A stretch of 47,741 nt of DNA, from contig CAMKEM010000017.1 in assembly GCA_946411565.1 (NCBI GenBank), positions 1-47,741 on the forward strand. The letters are read 5' to 3'. Position numbers and translations under genes: made by a program. The notes under the pieces are model-generated. The model was not told where the DNA came from. It searched no databases and saw only the letters and a program-made list of their open reading frames with translations. This DNA comes from an uncultured Prevotellaceae bacterium (GTDB lineage Bacteria; Bacteroidota; Bacteroidia; Bacteroidales; Bacteroidaceae). This document shows, piece by piece, positions 32,014 to 41,512 of this stretch. Each line of letters opens with the position of its first letter. Positions within the stretch are counted from its first letter, which is position 1.

Positions 32014-33303
32014 ATGAACATTATAAAATATCCCTCACAGGAACAGATAAAGAAGATTATCGAGCGTCCGCACCTCGATGTCTCTCAGCTTAATGCCACC
32101 GTTGCATCAGTCCTTGCTGACGTGAAGGAAAACGGTGACAAGGCAGTCATTGCATACGAAGAGAAGTTCGACCACGTTAAGCTCGCATCCCTCGCAGTAA
32201 CAGAGGCTGAGATTGACGAGGCTGAGGCTCTCGTGTCTCAGGATCTCAAGGATGCACTTATCCTTGCGCATGAGAACATTGCAAAGTTCCATGAGTCACA
32301 GAAGTTTGAGAGCACTAAGGTTGAGACAGCTCCCGGTGTGGTATGCTGGCAGAAGAGCGTAGCCATCGAGAAGGTAGGCCTCTACATTCCGGGCGGCACG
32401 GCACCTCTTTTCTCTACCGTACTCATGCTCGCTACTCCTGCGAAGATTGCAGGATGCAAGGAGATTGTGCTCTGCACACCTCCGAACCGTGAGGGTAAGG
32501 TGAACCCTGCCATCCTCATGGCTGCACGCGTGGCAGGTGTGAGCAAGATATTCAAGGCTGGTGGCGTTCAGGCTATCGGTGCAATGGCATACGGCACGGA
32601 GTCAGTTCCGAAGGTTTATAAGATTTTCGGTCCGGGCAACCAGTTCGTTATGGCAGCAAAGCAGCAGGTATCACTCCATGATGCTGCTATCGACATGCCA
32701 GCAGGTCCTTCTGAGGTATGCGTCATTGCCGACGAGACAAGTAACGCGGCATTCGTTGCAGCCGACCTTCTCTCACAGGCAGAGCACGGTATCGACTCTC
32801 AGGTTATCCTTATCTCTACTTCCGAGGATATGATTCATCAGGTGGAGAAGGAACTCGAAACACAGCTTGCAGCACTTCCACGTCACGAGATTGCGGAGAA
32901 GACACTCGTAAACTCTAACTTCGTGCTCGTACATGACAAGGAGGAGGCTATGGCTCTCAGCAATGCATACGCTCCTGAGCACCTTATAATCGCTACATCA
33001 GACTATGATACCCTCGCAGAGAAGGTGATCAACGCAGGCAGCGTGTTCCTCGGTAACTTTGCATGTGAATCTGCGGGCGACTATGCCAGCGGAACGAACC
33101 ATACACTTCCTACTCACGGATATGCCCTTGCATACAATGGTGTCAACCTCGACTCATACAATCGCAAGGTGACATTCCAGCATCTGACGGAGGAAGGAAT
33201 AAAATCTATCGGTCCTGCCGTGGTATGCATGGCAGAGAATGAGCAACTTGAAGCCCATGCAAATGCAATGCGCCTGCGTGTGAAAGATATAGTGAAGAGT
33301 TAA
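32014..33303 (+). CDS. hisD: Histidinol dehydrogenase
   Basis: 429 residues from ATG 32014 (MNIIKYPSQEQIKKII); an upstream in-frame TTG at 32005 adds only two residues and is less likely. Catalyses the last two NAD-dependent oxidations, histidinol to histidine. Signatures: VGLYIPGGTAPLFSTVLMLATPAKIAGC (about 121-148), GGVQAIGAMAYGTESVPKV, FGPGNQFVMAAKQQV, IDMPAGPSEVCVIAD (about 231-245) and LSQAEHGIDSQVILIS (zinc and catalytic His region, about 255-270). The family end AHANAMRLRV is intact. An inverted repeat of the GTGAAGAGTGAAGAATTT family starts at the stop. Confidence 0.96.
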   Translation: MNIIKYPSQEQIKKIIERPHLDVSQLNATVASVLADVKENGDKAVIAYEEKFDHVKLASLAVTEAEIDEAEALVSQDLKDALILAHENIAKFHESQKFESTKVETAPGVVCWQKSVAIEKVGLYIPGGTAPLFSTVLMLATPAKIAGCKEIVLCTPPNREGKVNPAILMAARVAGVSKIFKAGGVQAIGAMAYGTESVPKVYKIFGPGNQFVMAAKQQVSLHDAAIDMPAGPSEVCVIADETSNAAFVAADLLSQAEHGIDSQVILISTSEDMIHQVEKELETQLAALPRHEIAEKTLVNSNFVLVHDKEEAMALSNAYAPEHLIIATSDYDTLAEKVINAGSVFLGNFACESAGDYASGTNHTLPTHGYALAYNGVNLDSYNRKVTFQHLTEEGIKSIGPAVVCMAENEQLEAHANAMRLRVKDIVKS

Positions 33304-33417
33304 GAGTGAAGAGTGAAGAATTTAAGTTTGTATTGCAGTTTAAACAATCTATAAATCTTCTTTTCGCAAGAAAAAGTAATTTAAATTCTTCACTCTTCAC
33401 TTTTCACTCTTCACTTG
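33304..33417. repeat. GTGAAGAGTGAAGAATTTAA inverted repeat, copy 1
   Basis: GTGAAGAGTGAAGAATTTAA (33306-33325) is perfectly complementary to 33381-33400, with more CTTTTCACTCTTCAC beyond. The centre shares TATTGCAGTTTAA with copy 2 at 46263-46356 in the opposite orientation. It starts at the hisD stop codon. Confidence 0.88.
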
Positions 33418-33437
33418 TAAGTTATCAACTACAATAG

Positions 33438-34844
33438 ATGGCATATACCAAAGACGAACTTTTAGCTCTCGTAAGAGAGGCAGGCAGTGAGATGACGCTT
33501 CGACAGAAGCTTCGTCTCACTGTGCTTTTAGCCATACCCGCAATCATCGCGCATTTCTCTATCATCGCCATGCAGATGATAGACGCAGCAATGCTCGGAC
33601 ACCTGAGTACGACTAAGGCTTCTGCCGTAGGTCTCGTCTCTACAACCATCTGGCTTTTCGGTGGACTTTCCGCTGCATTTGCAGCAGGTTTCTCGGTACA
33701 GGTGGCACATCGTGTAGGTGCAGGTGACAACAAAGGTGCACGTAGCGTGATAAGGCAAGGTCTCTTTTCTGGCATAATCTTTGCTATCTTGCTTGGTAGC
33801 ATAGGCTTAGCAATCGCACCTCACCTACCCCATTGGCTCGGTGCTTCCGAAACAATATGCCACGATGCTTCTCGATACTTCACCATATTCAGTCTCGGAC
33901 TACCTTTCACAATAACCAATAACATTGCGGCAGGAAGTCTTCGTTGTTCTGGCAATGTGAAAGTGCCAAGCATACTGATGGTTATAATGTGTTGCCTCGA
34001 CATTTGCTTTAACTACATTTTCATATACCGCATGGATATGGGAACTGACGGGGCAGCACTCGGAACGCTCTTAGCATACGTCTTTATCGTCATCTTCATG
34101 GTGGGATATATGACTCTCAAGGATAAGCTCCTTAACTTCCGTCAGGATGAGGTGCTTGATTTCATTCCGAAGGTGAAGATATTGAAGAAAACAGGCAGAA
34201 TCGGTTTCCCTATCGGATTGGAGCGCGGAGTAATGTGTACGGCTCAGATTGCCATTTCAAGCATCATCGCACCTCTCGGAAGCATAGCCATAGCAGCCAA
34301 TTCATTTGCCATAAATGTCGAGAGCCTATGCTATATGCCGGGCTATGGCGTGGCTGAAGCATCAACAACGCTCGTAGGACAGAGCAAGGGCGCAAGCAAG
34401 CGCAATCTCATGCACTCTTTCGCATGGATATGTATGGCGCTCGGTGTTGGTATCATGGCATTCATGGGATTGATAATGTGGCTTTTCGCCCCTGAGATGA
34501 TGTCGCTCATCACCCTCGACGAAGCAGTCATTGAATTAGGCACCGAGATACTGAGGATAGAGGCATGGGCAGAACCGGGATTCGCAGCCGCCATTATAGC
34601 GATGTCGGTATTCGTAGGAGCGGGTAAGACGCTAATCCCATCGCTTATGAACTTAGGCAGCATCTGGATAGTCAGGGTATCGCTCACCCTCCTACTCGCC
34701 CCTACCATGGGATTGAGAGGTGTATGGATTGCAATGGCAATAGAGTTATGCTTCCGTGGCATTATCTTCACCGCAAGACTTTGCACAAGGAAGTGGTCCT
34801 TCATAAAGGACAGAAGTAAGTTAAATGATAAAATGAAAAATTAA
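33438..34844 (+). CDS. MATE-family multidrug/metabolite efflux transporter
   Basis: 468 residues, about twelve membrane helices. MATE pattern: LLAIPAIIAHFSIIAMQMIDAAMLGHLS (about 30-57), GLSAAFAAGFSVQVAHRVGAGDNKGARSV (about 75-103), and after the second-half start VMCTAQIAISSIIAPLGSIAIAANSFAINVESLCYMPGYGVAEASTTLVGQSKGA. Exports cationic or other small compounds using Na+ or H+. It lies between hisD and hisC without any evident link to histidine synthesis. Long inverted repeats are found on both sides (33304-33417 and 34840-35042). Confidence 0.9.
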   Translation: MAYTKDELLALVREAGSEMTLRQKLRLTVLLAIPAIIAHFSIIAMQMIDAAMLGHLSTTKASAVGLVSTTIWLFGGLSAAFAAGFSVQVAHRVGAGDNKGARSVIRQGLFSGIIFAILLGSIGLAIAPHLPHWLGASETICHDASRYFTIFSLGLPFTITNNIAAGSLRCSGNVKVPSILMVIMCCLDICFNYIFIYRMDMGTDGAALGTLLAYVFIVIFMVGYMTLKDKLLNFRQDEVLDFIPKVKILKKTGRIGFPIGLERGVMCTAQIAISSIIAPLGSIAIAANSFAINVESLCYMPGYGVAEASTTLVGQSKGASKRNLMHSFAWICMALGVGIMAFMGLIMWLFAPEMMSLITLDEAVIELGTEILRIEAWAEPGFAAAIIAMSVFVGAGKTLIPSLMNLGSIWIVRVSLTLLLAPTMGLRGVWIAMAIELCFRGIIFTARLCTRKWSFIKDRSKLNDKMKN

Positions 34845-35042
34845 AAATGAAAAATACAGGTTTGTATTTTAGTGAATAGTGAATAACGAATAGATAATAA
34901 TACTAAATACTGGCTAACGCCCCTATGCGGACTTCGTTCTGGTGGCTACCAGTATTAAATATTATTCACTTTTCACTATTAACTATTCACTTACAAATCT
35001 AATTTGTATTTTATAATTTTTCATTGTTCATTTTTAATTTAA
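34840..35042. repeat. Long imperfect inverted repeat after the MATE gene
   Basis: The left half AAAATTAAAAATGAAAAATA, then TTTGTATTTTAGTGAATAGT and TAATACTAAATACTGG, mirrors the right half CCAGTATTAAATATTATTCA, CTATTCACTTACAAATC and TTTTTCATTGTTCATTTTTA. A GC-richer top CTAACGCCCCTATGCGGACT lies in the middle. No coding content. Confidence 0.75.
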
Positions 35043-35049
35043 AAGTAGA

Positions 35050-35898
35050 ATGCAGACAATAAGAAACAAGGAATATGGAGGCGAGCGCCCTCTGTATGCA
35101 TCTCAAGACCTCCGTCTGGAGAATGTCACCATACACATAGGTGAATCCAGCATTAAGGAGTCGAGCAACATCGAAGCGGAGGATTGCCGTTTCGAAGGCA
35201 AGTACGTGTTCTGGGAGACACGCGGTTTCCGCGTTCATAAATGCCTCTTCACCGAAAGCGCACGTTCATCGCTCTGGTATTCCTATGATTGTCGCATGAC
35301 CGATTGCAAGGTAGAAGCACCTAAGATGTTCCGTCGCATGAAGGGTATCTATGTTGAGAACACCGATTTCCCAAATGCACAGGAAACGCTATGGGATTGC
35401 TCAGACATCACCCTGAAGAATGTCAAGATAGAGAATGCCGACTATCTCTTCATGCACTCACACGACATACGCATAGAGAACTATCGTCAGGACGGCAACT
35501 ACTCTTTCCAATATGCAAGGAACGTGGAGATACGCAATGCCGTTATTAATTCGAAGGATGCCTTCTGGGAGTCGGAGAACGTGACCCTCGTTGATTGCGA
35601 GGTGAACGGCGAGTATCTGGGATGGTATGCCAAGAATATGCGTCTCGTGCGTTGCCATCTAACAGGAGAACAGCTTCTCTGTTATGTTGACGGTCTTATT
35701 CTCGAAGACTGCACCTTCGGCGAGGATGCCAACCTCATATTTGAATATTCTACCGTCAATGCCACTATCAATGGCGATGTGACGAGCATCAAGAACCCGA
35801 CATCAGGCACTATCACCGTAAACGGAAAATGCGGTGAGGTTATCTTTGATGAGAATCAGAAAGCACCGAAAGATGCTAAGGTTTCAATTAACAATTAA
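35050..35898 (+). CDS. DUF3737 family protein (predicted parallel beta-helix)
   Basis: 282 residues, cytoplasmic by lack of signal. Short repeats of about 20 residues of the form (L/V)xNVxIxxxxxxFxxSxxIxIxN (for example LRLENVTIHIGESSIKESSN, ITLKNVKIENADYLFMHSHD, VEIRNAVINSKDAFWESEN) point to a right-handed beta-helix, as expected for DUF3737. Function of the family is not established. Its final codons and stop (SINN*) lie in the 40-base dispersed repeat copy B. Within the his region it sits directly upstream of a PatB-like gene and may be cotranscribed. Confidence 0.85.
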   Translation: MQTIRNKEYGGERPLYASQDLRLENVTIHIGESSIKESSNIEAEDCRFEGKYVFWETRGFRVHKCLFTESARSSLWYSYDCRMTDCKVEAPKMFRRMKGIYVENTDFPNAQETLWDCSDITLKNVKIENADYLFMHSHDIRIENYRQDGNYSFQYARNVEIRNAVINSKDAFWESENVTLVDCEVNGEYLGWYAKNMRLVRCHLTGEQLLCYVDGLILEDCTFGEDANLIFEYSTVNATINGDVTSIKNPTSGTITVNGKCGEVIFDENQKAPKDAKVSINN

Positions 35899-35924
35899 TA
35901 ATTAACAATTAACATGCCTTTCGC
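35885..35924. repeat. 40-base dispersed repeat, copy B (inverted relative to 18955-18994)
   Basis: Exact reverse complement of copy A over 40 bases. It overlaps the last codons and stop of the DUF3737 gene. Confidence 0.85.
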
Positions 35925-35953
35925 ACTTCACTATCGCTCTCAAAGCAATCTTT

Positions 35954-36002
35954 CCCCTCGCCCCTTGGGGAGAGGGTGGCACGAAGTGACGGGTGAGGGG
36001 CC
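35954..36002. repeat. Half element R4 of the GC-rich hairpin family
   Basis: CCCCTCGCCCCTTGGGGAGA, GGGTGGCACG and GGGTGAGGGGCC follow the right-arm order of R1/R3, but there is no left arm. The end is 11 bases before the next start codon (36014). Confidence 0.75.
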
Positions 36003-36013
36003 ACATATATAAT

Positions 36014-37195
36014 ATGAGTTTTGATTTGCCCATAGATCGTTTTGGCACAAACTGCTATAAGTACGATACGATGCCATATCCCGACACCATCCCGCTATGG
36101 GTGGCAGATATGGATTTCGAGACAGCACCTGTCGTTATGGATGCCCTCCGTAAACGACTTGAGCATGGCTGTTTCGGATATACTGCCGTGCCGGAATCCT
36201 TCTATGAAGCAACGATAAACTGGTTTGACAAGCGTCATGGATGGAAACCAGAGCGTAATTGGTTCATCTATACATCTGGCATAGTTCCTGCCATTTCTGC
36301 CATTATCAAGGCTATGACGGAGCCGGGCGACAAGGTGTTGGTGCAGACTCCAGTATATAACTGTTTCTTCTCTTCCATCCGCAACAATGGATGTATAGCG
36401 GAAGAAGCACCTTTCACGCTCTCAGGTAACGACTACATAATCGACTTTGAGGCTTTCGAGCGTCATTGTGCTGATGAAAAGACGAAGGTGTTCATCTTGT
36501 GCAATCCTCATAATCCTGCCGGACGTGTATGGAGCAGCCTTGAACTTCAGAAGATGGGCGAGATATGCAAGCGCAACGATGTATTCGTGATTGCAGACGA
36601 GATACATTGCGAGTTTGTGAACCCTACCCTATCACGCACGTCTGAATTATCCGCAATAACAAACGAGGATAAGCCAAAGTATCATCCTTTCATGAGCGTA
36701 AGCGATGCTCAATGTGCAGTTTGCGTGTCACCTTCAAAGGCATTCAACATCGCAGGATTGCAGATTGCCAACATAATAGTAAAGGACGATTCCATACGCC
36801 GTCGTGTGGATCGTGCCATTAACATTAACGAGGTGTGTGATGTAAATCCATTCGGTGTCATCGCCCTTCAAGCCGCATATACCCAGAGTGGTGAAGAATG
36901 GCTAAACGCCCTCAATGATTACATCTACGCCAATTATGACTATGTTCGACATTGGCTCTCGGAGCATCATCCCGAATGGAAAGCCGTAACCCTTGAAGGC
37001 ACCTACCTCATGTGGGTGGATGTTTCTGCAAGTGGAATGGACGGCGATGCCTTCGCCGAGAAACTACTGCATGATCACCATATCTATGTGAACTCAGGTT
37101 CTCATTACGGCAAGGCAGGAAAGAACTTCATCCGCATCAACCTCGCTACGCAAAAAGCGAAGCTGGAAGAAGCATTAACAAGAATCAACAGCTAG
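36014..37195 (+). CDS. MalY/PatB-family PLP-dependent C-S beta-lyase
   Basis: 393 residues from ATG 36014 (MSFDLPIDRFGTNCYKYDTM). The frame opens seven codons earlier inside R4, which is unlikely. Fold-type I aminotransferase: IPLWVADMDFETAPVVMDAL (about 28-47, typical of PatB/MalY), FGYTAVPESFYEATINWFDKRHGW, CNPHNPAGRVWS (about 164-175), the aspartate region VIADEIHCEF and the PLP lysine in SPSKAFNIAGLQ (about 238-249). Members cleave cystathionine or cysteine-type C-S bonds. It lies next to hisC, another PLP aminotransferase, so a true role in amino-acid metabolism is possible. Direct involvement in histidine synthesis is not shown. Confidence 0.88.
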   Translation: MSFDLPIDRFGTNCYKYDTMPYPDTIPLWVADMDFETAPVVMDALRKRLEHGCFGYTAVPESFYEATINWFDKRHGWKPERNWFIYTSGIVPAISAIIKAMTEPGDKVLVQTPVYNCFFSSIRNNGCIAEEAPFTLSGNDYIIDFEAFERHCADEKTKVFILCNPHNPAGRVWSSLELQKMGEICKRNDVFVIADEIHCEFVNPTLSRTSELSAITNEDKPKYHPFMSVSDAQCAVCVSPSKAFNIAGLQIANIIVKDDSIRRRVDRAININEVCDVNPFGVIALQAAYTQSGEEWLNALNDYIYANYDYVRHWLSEHHPEWKAVTLEGTYLMWVDVSASGMDGDAFAEKLLHDHHIYVNSGSHYGKAGKNFIRINLATQKAKLEEALTRINS

Positions 37196-37280
37196 AAAGC
37201 CTAGTAAATCTAGAAATTCTAGAAAAACTAGATAATCTAGATAATCTAGCCCAATTATAAACAACTAAAAAAGATAAAAA

Positions 37281-38315
37281 ATGAAATCTCTTCAAGAATT
37301 AACTCGACCTAACATCTGGTCACTCGCTCCATATAGTAGTGCACGCAACGAATATAGCGGAAAGGCTGCACACGTATTCCTCGATGCAAACGAGAACCCA
37401 TACAACGATCCAAACAACCGCTATCCTGATCCTCTCCAGATGCAGGTGAAGGAGCGCATCTCTCAGCTCAAGAATATTCCTGTGGAATGTATTTTCCTCG
37501 GCAATGGCTCTGACGAAGCTATTGACCTCGTATATCGCTGTTTCTGTGAGCCTAAGGTAGATAATGTTGTTGCCATCGAACCAACATACGGTATGTATAA
37601 GGTTTGTGCAGACATAAATGATGTGGAATATCGCCCAGTTCTCCTTGACGAGAACTACCAGATAGAAGCAGAAACACTTCTCGCTGCTTGTGACGATAAT
37701 ACTAAAGTGGTATGGTTCTGTTCTCCAAACAACCCAACAGGTAATGCTATCAACCGTAAGGCTATATTCGATGTATTGGATAAGTTCCAAGGTATTGTTG
37801 TAGTAGATGAAGCCTACATCGACTTCTCACGCGAAGACAGCATCACAAAGCTTATGGATCGTTTCCCTAACCTTATCGTATTCCAGACACTTAGTAAGGC
37901 ATGGGGCTCTGCTGCAATACGTTGCGGTATGGCATTCGCATCAAAAGAGATTATCGACCTCTACAACAAGGTGAAATACCCTTACAATATCAATCGCCTC
38001 ACACAGGAAGCTGCACTTGAGCGTCTGAATAACACATTCGAAGTAGAGCAATGGGTTAAGCTTCTCCTACAGGAGCGTAGTCGTATGCTCACGGCTTTCG
38101 CTGACCTTCCAATCTGCAAACGCATCTACCCTACTGATGCAAACTTCTTCCTCGCAGAAATGGAAGATGCACAGAAGGCCTACGACTATCTTGTGGATAA
38201 GGGAATCATCGTCCGCAACCGCACACGCATCACACTTTGTAAGAACTGTCTCCGCATAACTATCGGAACAAAGGCAGAGAACACAGAATTGCTTGCAGCT
38301 TTGCGCACAATGTAA
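37281..38315 (+). CDS. hisC: Histidinol-phosphate aminotransferase
   Basis: 344 residues. Moves the amino group from glutamate to imidazole-acetol phosphate. Key blocks: N-terminal [33 protein letters not shown] (about 37-52), [15 protein letters not shown] (about 73-87), [13 protein letters not shown] (about 145-157), the DEAYIDF strand (about 175-181) and the PLP lysine in [16 protein letters not shown] (about 207-222). Separated from hisG-hisD by three unrelated genes; hisB does not follow. A strong terminator lies 50 bases after the stop. Confidence 0.95.
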   Translation: MKSLQELTRPNIWSLAPYSSARNEYSGKAAHVFLDANENPYNDPNNRYPDPLQMQVKERISQLKNIPVECIFLGNGSDEAIDLVYRCFCEPKVDNVVAIEPTYGMYKVCADINDVEYRPVLLDENYQIEAETLLAACDDNTKVVWFCSPNNPTGNAINRKAIFDVLDKFQGIVVVDEAYIDFSREDSITKLMDRFPNLIVFQTLSKAWGSAAIRCGMAFASKEIIDLYNKVKYPYNINRLTQEAALERLNNTFEVEQWVKLLLQERSRMLTAFADLPICKRIYPTDANFFLAEMEDAQKAYDYLVDKGIIVRNRTRITLCKNCLRITIGTKAENTELLAALRTM

Positions 38316-38364
38316 TTTTCCATCCTGTTCTCATTTCAAGAACATTATACCTTTTAATGATAAA

Positions 38365-38406
38365 GCAAAGACACAGAGTTTTTCTCTGTGTCTTTGTCGT
38401 TTTCGT
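38365..38406 (+). terminator. Terminator after hisC
   Basis: CAAAGACACAGAG (38366-38378) pairs with CTCTGTGTCTTTG (38384-38396) around TTTTT and is followed by TCGTTTTCGTTT. Confidence 0.8.
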
Positions 38407-38539
38407 TTATCCCTATTTGGGTATATAAACCAAGAAGAGTGAAGGAACAAGTCCTCCACTCCCTTTTGAAACCAAAAAATAAACACTATTACATTACCCC
38501 TTATACTAATCTTATAATACTTATTTCTATTAGATTCTA

Positions 38540-40813
38540 TTATTTAACATACTTCTTGCCATTGGTGATGTAGATATCACCGCTACGAGGATTAATCTTC
38601 TGACCAAGAAGATTATACATTGCTGTATTCTCGGCAGGAGCATTGGCAGATAGTTCATAAACCTCAGTTGTGATACCATCGTCAAGAGTAATCTTCATAG
38701 CCTTGCTTCTTGCAAAAGATACATCAGCAGTCTCGAACCAAGCTCTGTAAGGCACAACCTTAACAGCATTTTCAGCCCACCAGAACTTATTCTGTGAAAT
38801 GAAATATACATCCTTAAGATCATCCTGTATTGTGTAAGAGCCCTTCATCTTCCAGTCAGAGAAAGTCTCAACCTCATTAAGAACAGGATTGATGGCTGTA
38901 TTTGAACCACTCAGCACAACCTTATCTCCTTTATTCTTCATTACTACCATTGGATTGCCGGCAGGAATAACACCAGTCTCATATTCTCTGAATGAAAGCT
39001 CATCTAAATTAGCTCCAGAGAGGTAGAAAAGAGTATAGTCCACATTATCAGCATCATAATCAACATCGAAAGGAACTACAACGGTCCCCCATGAAGATGA
39101 CATATTGCGAGAGTAGTTAATCTTGCCAAAAGAGTCTGTTGGATAGTCAACAAGTTCCTCACCATCAGGAAGGTCGAAAACACCACCCATGAATCTGAAA
39201 GAAACAGTAGTATCCTCATTCTGAATGATATTGGTGATAGGGAAAGCCTCAACCATATCATCACCCTCATAGTTCTTGAAAGATTCAACAGATGTTACAT
39301 TCTTTTTACCAGGATAGACATCACCCCTCAGACTATTCATATAATCGCTCAATGTAATTGAAGGGTTAACATCACATGTATATGAACCGATAATACGACC
39401 ATCTGCAGGAAGTAAAGTTACATTTGGATGACCATAAGTATTATTAGGCTTCATTCCAAAACCATCAGGAGTTGAAGTGATATGCATGATAAGCATACCG
39501 TTGCCATACTGTCTGTTGAGATAGTAGTTCCAATCATCGTAACCAGAGTGTTCAATAGTATAGTACTCGTATGGATCAGCAGGATTGGTAATCTTATATG
39601 TCTTGCCACCCTTATTTCTTGGTGCAAGTGTAATATTTTGAGCCTCTGAAAGTTCCTCTGCATCACCCCAGTCAAGATATTCACGCTCCCAAGCTGTATA
39701 TTGGCATGGCCACATTCCATTATATAGGTTCTCACCACCATCCATGATATCCCAGTCCTCAGGACCGCAGTTATCAAAATCAAGATTACCATTACTATCT
39801 CTTGGTTCGTTTTGTGCACACCAGTAAAGATCAGGAAGTCCCAAACCATGACTCATCTCGTGGCAGAAGACACCGATACCAGCGCGAATAGGCTCACCGT
39901 GAAAATCGTAAGTTGCAAGCTCATTGGAAACACCAATAACCTTGATAGTCTTTCTTTCACGTGTTGAAATTGACTTACTATACCAACAAGCAGGCCATAC
40001 ATCAGATCTGTCACCACTAAGGTTCGCTGCTGTTCCTGCATAAAGAACATATACGAGATCTACATAACCATCATTGTTGCTGTCATAAAGTGAAAAATCA
40101 ATATCCTTATCAGCCTTTTCCACAGCCTCTGTAAGCAATGATGCAGTCTCGCCATTTGACTTTCCGTAATAGTCATGATTACGTGAAGTCTCATAAGGGC
40201 CATAGAGATCAAATACAGGAGTGAACTTTCCATTACTTGCATCTTGGAAATAGAGACTTACAGAACCATAGCCCTGAAATCTTGTAGCTGAAGTATAAGG
40301 AGTTCTGGTAGTTCCGTTAAAGTATTCCTCGAAGATCTCATACAACTTAGCCTTATCACCATTACCAAGGGTGAATGGTCTGTCAGGATAACTCATAAGA
40401 ATGATAGGGATGTGGATTTCGCCCATATGAGGACAGAAGTTTTTCTTATTAAGACGAACAGACTTTCTTCTTTGCAGAATGGAATTGTCAGCCTCTTTAA
40501 AGAAAGAATTCTTATCCTGACTGGCGATCGCTACGTTCTCAGCCTCAGTGCGGTCGTCTGCGTCATGTGCAAGAATGCCAGTACTTATGAGTTCTGCATT
40601 CTCAACCTTGGCTACATAGTATTGTGAACCTTCGCGCACAAGAAGCACGCCATCAATGGTCTGGTACCATGAGAAATCCTCATCACCCAGAAGCTGTATT
40701 GTAACAGACGATCCGTCTGGTTGAAAAACTAACATAGGGGTTCCTGCAGATTTAGCAGCCCATGTATTTACAATAAACAATGATGCGAAAATAAATGTAA
40801 ACAGTCTTTTCAT
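38540..40813 (-). CDS. Exported M6-family (immune inhibitor A-like) metalloprotease
   Basis: 757 residues. Signal peptide MKRLFTFIFASLFIVNTWA. The propeptide-like region (about 20-110) has MLVFQPDGSSVTIQLLGDEDFSWYQTIDG. The zinc site HEMSH in GVFCHEMSHGLGLPDLY (about 316-332) is the M6 HExxH with a following Asp. A calcium-type loop DSNNDGYVD lies about 245-253, and the MDGGE and EREYLDWG blocks are typical of M6 proteases. A beta-rich region follows, with a short tail MYNLLGQKINPRSGDIYITNG...KKYVK at the C-terminus, as in other exported proteins here. Likely degrades host or food protein outside the cell. It follows the thiol peroxidase gene by 74 bases on the same strand. Confidence 0.9.
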   Translation of the reverse strand: MKRLFTFIFASLFIVNTWAAKSAGTPMLVFQPDGSSVTIQLLGDEDFSWYQTIDGVLLVREGSQYYVAKVENAELISTGILAHDADDRTEAENVAIASQDKNSFFKEADNSILQRRKSVRLNKKNFCPHMGEIHIPIILMSYPDRPFTLGNGDKAKLYEIFEEYFNGTTRTPYTSATRFQGYGSVSLYFQDASNGKFTPVFDLYGPYETSRNHDYYGKSNGETASLLTEAVEKADKDIDFSLYDSNNDGYVDLVYVLYAGTAANLSGDRSDVWPACWYSKSISTRERKTIKVIGVSNELATYDFHGEPIRAGIGVFCHEMSHGLGLPDLYWCAQNEPRDSNGNLDFDNCGPEDWDIMDGGENLYNGMWPCQYTAWEREYLDWGDAEELSEAQNITLAPRNKGGKTYKITNPADPYEYYTIEHSGYDDWNYYLNRQYGNGMLIMHITSTPDGFGMKPNNTYGHPNVTLLPADGRIIGSYTCDVNPSITLSDYMNSLRGDVYPGKKNVTSVESFKNYEGDDMVEAFPITNIIQNEDTTVSFRFMGGVFDLPDGEELVDYPTDSFGKINYSRNMSSSWGTVVVPFDVDYDADNVDYTLFYLSGANLDELSFREYETGVIPAGNPMVVMKNKGDKVVLSGSNTAINPVLNEVETFSDWKMKGSYTIQDDLKDVYFISQNKFWWAENAVKVVPYRAWFETADVSFARSKAMKITLDDGITTEVYELSANAPAENTAMYNLLGQKINPRSGDIYITNGKKYVK

Positions 40814-40887
40814 AGAAAATAAGGTATTTGGAAATAAATGTGTAAATGTAAATGTTGCAATTGAAAGTTGTGGGCGATAGGATTTTC

Positions 40888-41355
40888 TTATTCCTTATCG
40901 TTTATCCACTTTAGGATCTGCTCGGCATGGATCTTTGTTTTTATCTCTTTAGGCTGGAACACCTTCTCTATTATGCCCTGTTCGCTTACAAGGTAGGTTG
41001 TTCTCAGGATTCCTATTGTCTTTCTGCCGCAAGCAACCTTCTCGCCCCAGCATCCCAGCTGTTGAAGAAGAGTGGTATCCGTGTCCGCTATCAGTGGGAA
41101 TTCAAGTCCTTGTGTATCCGCAAATTTCTTCTGAAGTTCAACTCTGTCCTTGCTCACACCGACTATGCTATATCCCGCGGCTTCCAGTTCTTGCTTGTGG
41201 CTTTGCAATGAACAAGCCTCTGCCGTGCATCCACTCGTATTCGCTTTCGGATAACTGTAAAGTATCAGCTTCCTTCCTGCGAAATCGCTCGACTTTATTT
41301 CTTTTCCGTTCTGGTCGAAACCAAGAACATCAGGTATTCTATCTCCTATATCCAT
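40888..41355 (-). CDS. bcp: Thioredoxin-dependent thiol peroxidase (bacterioferritin comigratory protein type)
   Basis: 155 residues from ATG 41355 (MDIGDRIPDVLG). The frame extends 28 codons upstream, but that part spans the promoter. Peroxiredoxin of the AhpC/Bcp class: LILYSYPKANTSGCTAEACSLQSH (about 34-57) holds the peroxidatic Cys, with a second Cys five residues later as in Bcp-type enzymes. VGVSKDRVELQKKFAD and FPLIADTD follow. Reduces hydroperoxides with thioredoxin in the cytosol. Divergent from the HD-GYP-like gene, with mirror-image promoters. Confidence 0.93.
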   Translation of the reverse strand: MDIGDRIPDVLGFDQNGKEIKSSDFAGRKLILYSYPKANTSGCTAEACSLQSHKQELEAAGYSIVGVSKDRVELQKKFADTQGLEFPLIADTDTTLLQQLGCWGEKVACGRKTIGILRTTYLVSEQGIIEKVFQPKEIKTKIHAEQILKWINDKE

Positions 41356-41394
41356 AGTATCGAGTTTTAATGGTTTATTATTGTGGTTTCTGTC

Positions 41395-41427
41395 GCAAAA
41401 GTACACATTTTTTTCCACAACCCCAAA
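41395..41427 (-). promoter_or_regulatory. bcp promoter
   Basis: On minus, TTTG (41427-41424), 20 bases, TACTTTTGC (41403-41395) inside an ATGTGTACTTTTGC extended box. Confidence 0.75.
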
Positions 41428-41454
41428 TTTTTTTTGCATTATTTTACATTTTTT

Positions 41455-41486
41455 TTTGCTTTAATGGAAAAAATGTGTACCTTTGC
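41455..41486 (+). promoter_or_regulatory. Promoter of the HD-GYP-like gene
   Basis: TTTG (41455-41458), 19 bases, TACCTTTGC (41478-41486), again as ATGTGTACCTTTGC. It excludes any start codon before about 41493. Confidence 0.75.
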
Positions 41487-41512
41487 AGCATAATATAACA
41501 ATTATTTGGGAA

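Noticed and set aside
37196..37280. CTAGA-rich spacer before hisC as a regulatory element
   Set aside because: A similar run is at 12063-12098 before an unrelated gene, and no promoter or fold of note is visible; listed only as a repeat.
41356..41439. 28-codon N-terminal extension of the thiol peroxidase
   Set aside because: It overlaps the TTTG-N20-TACTTTTGC promoter, and the family starts at MDIGDRIPD.
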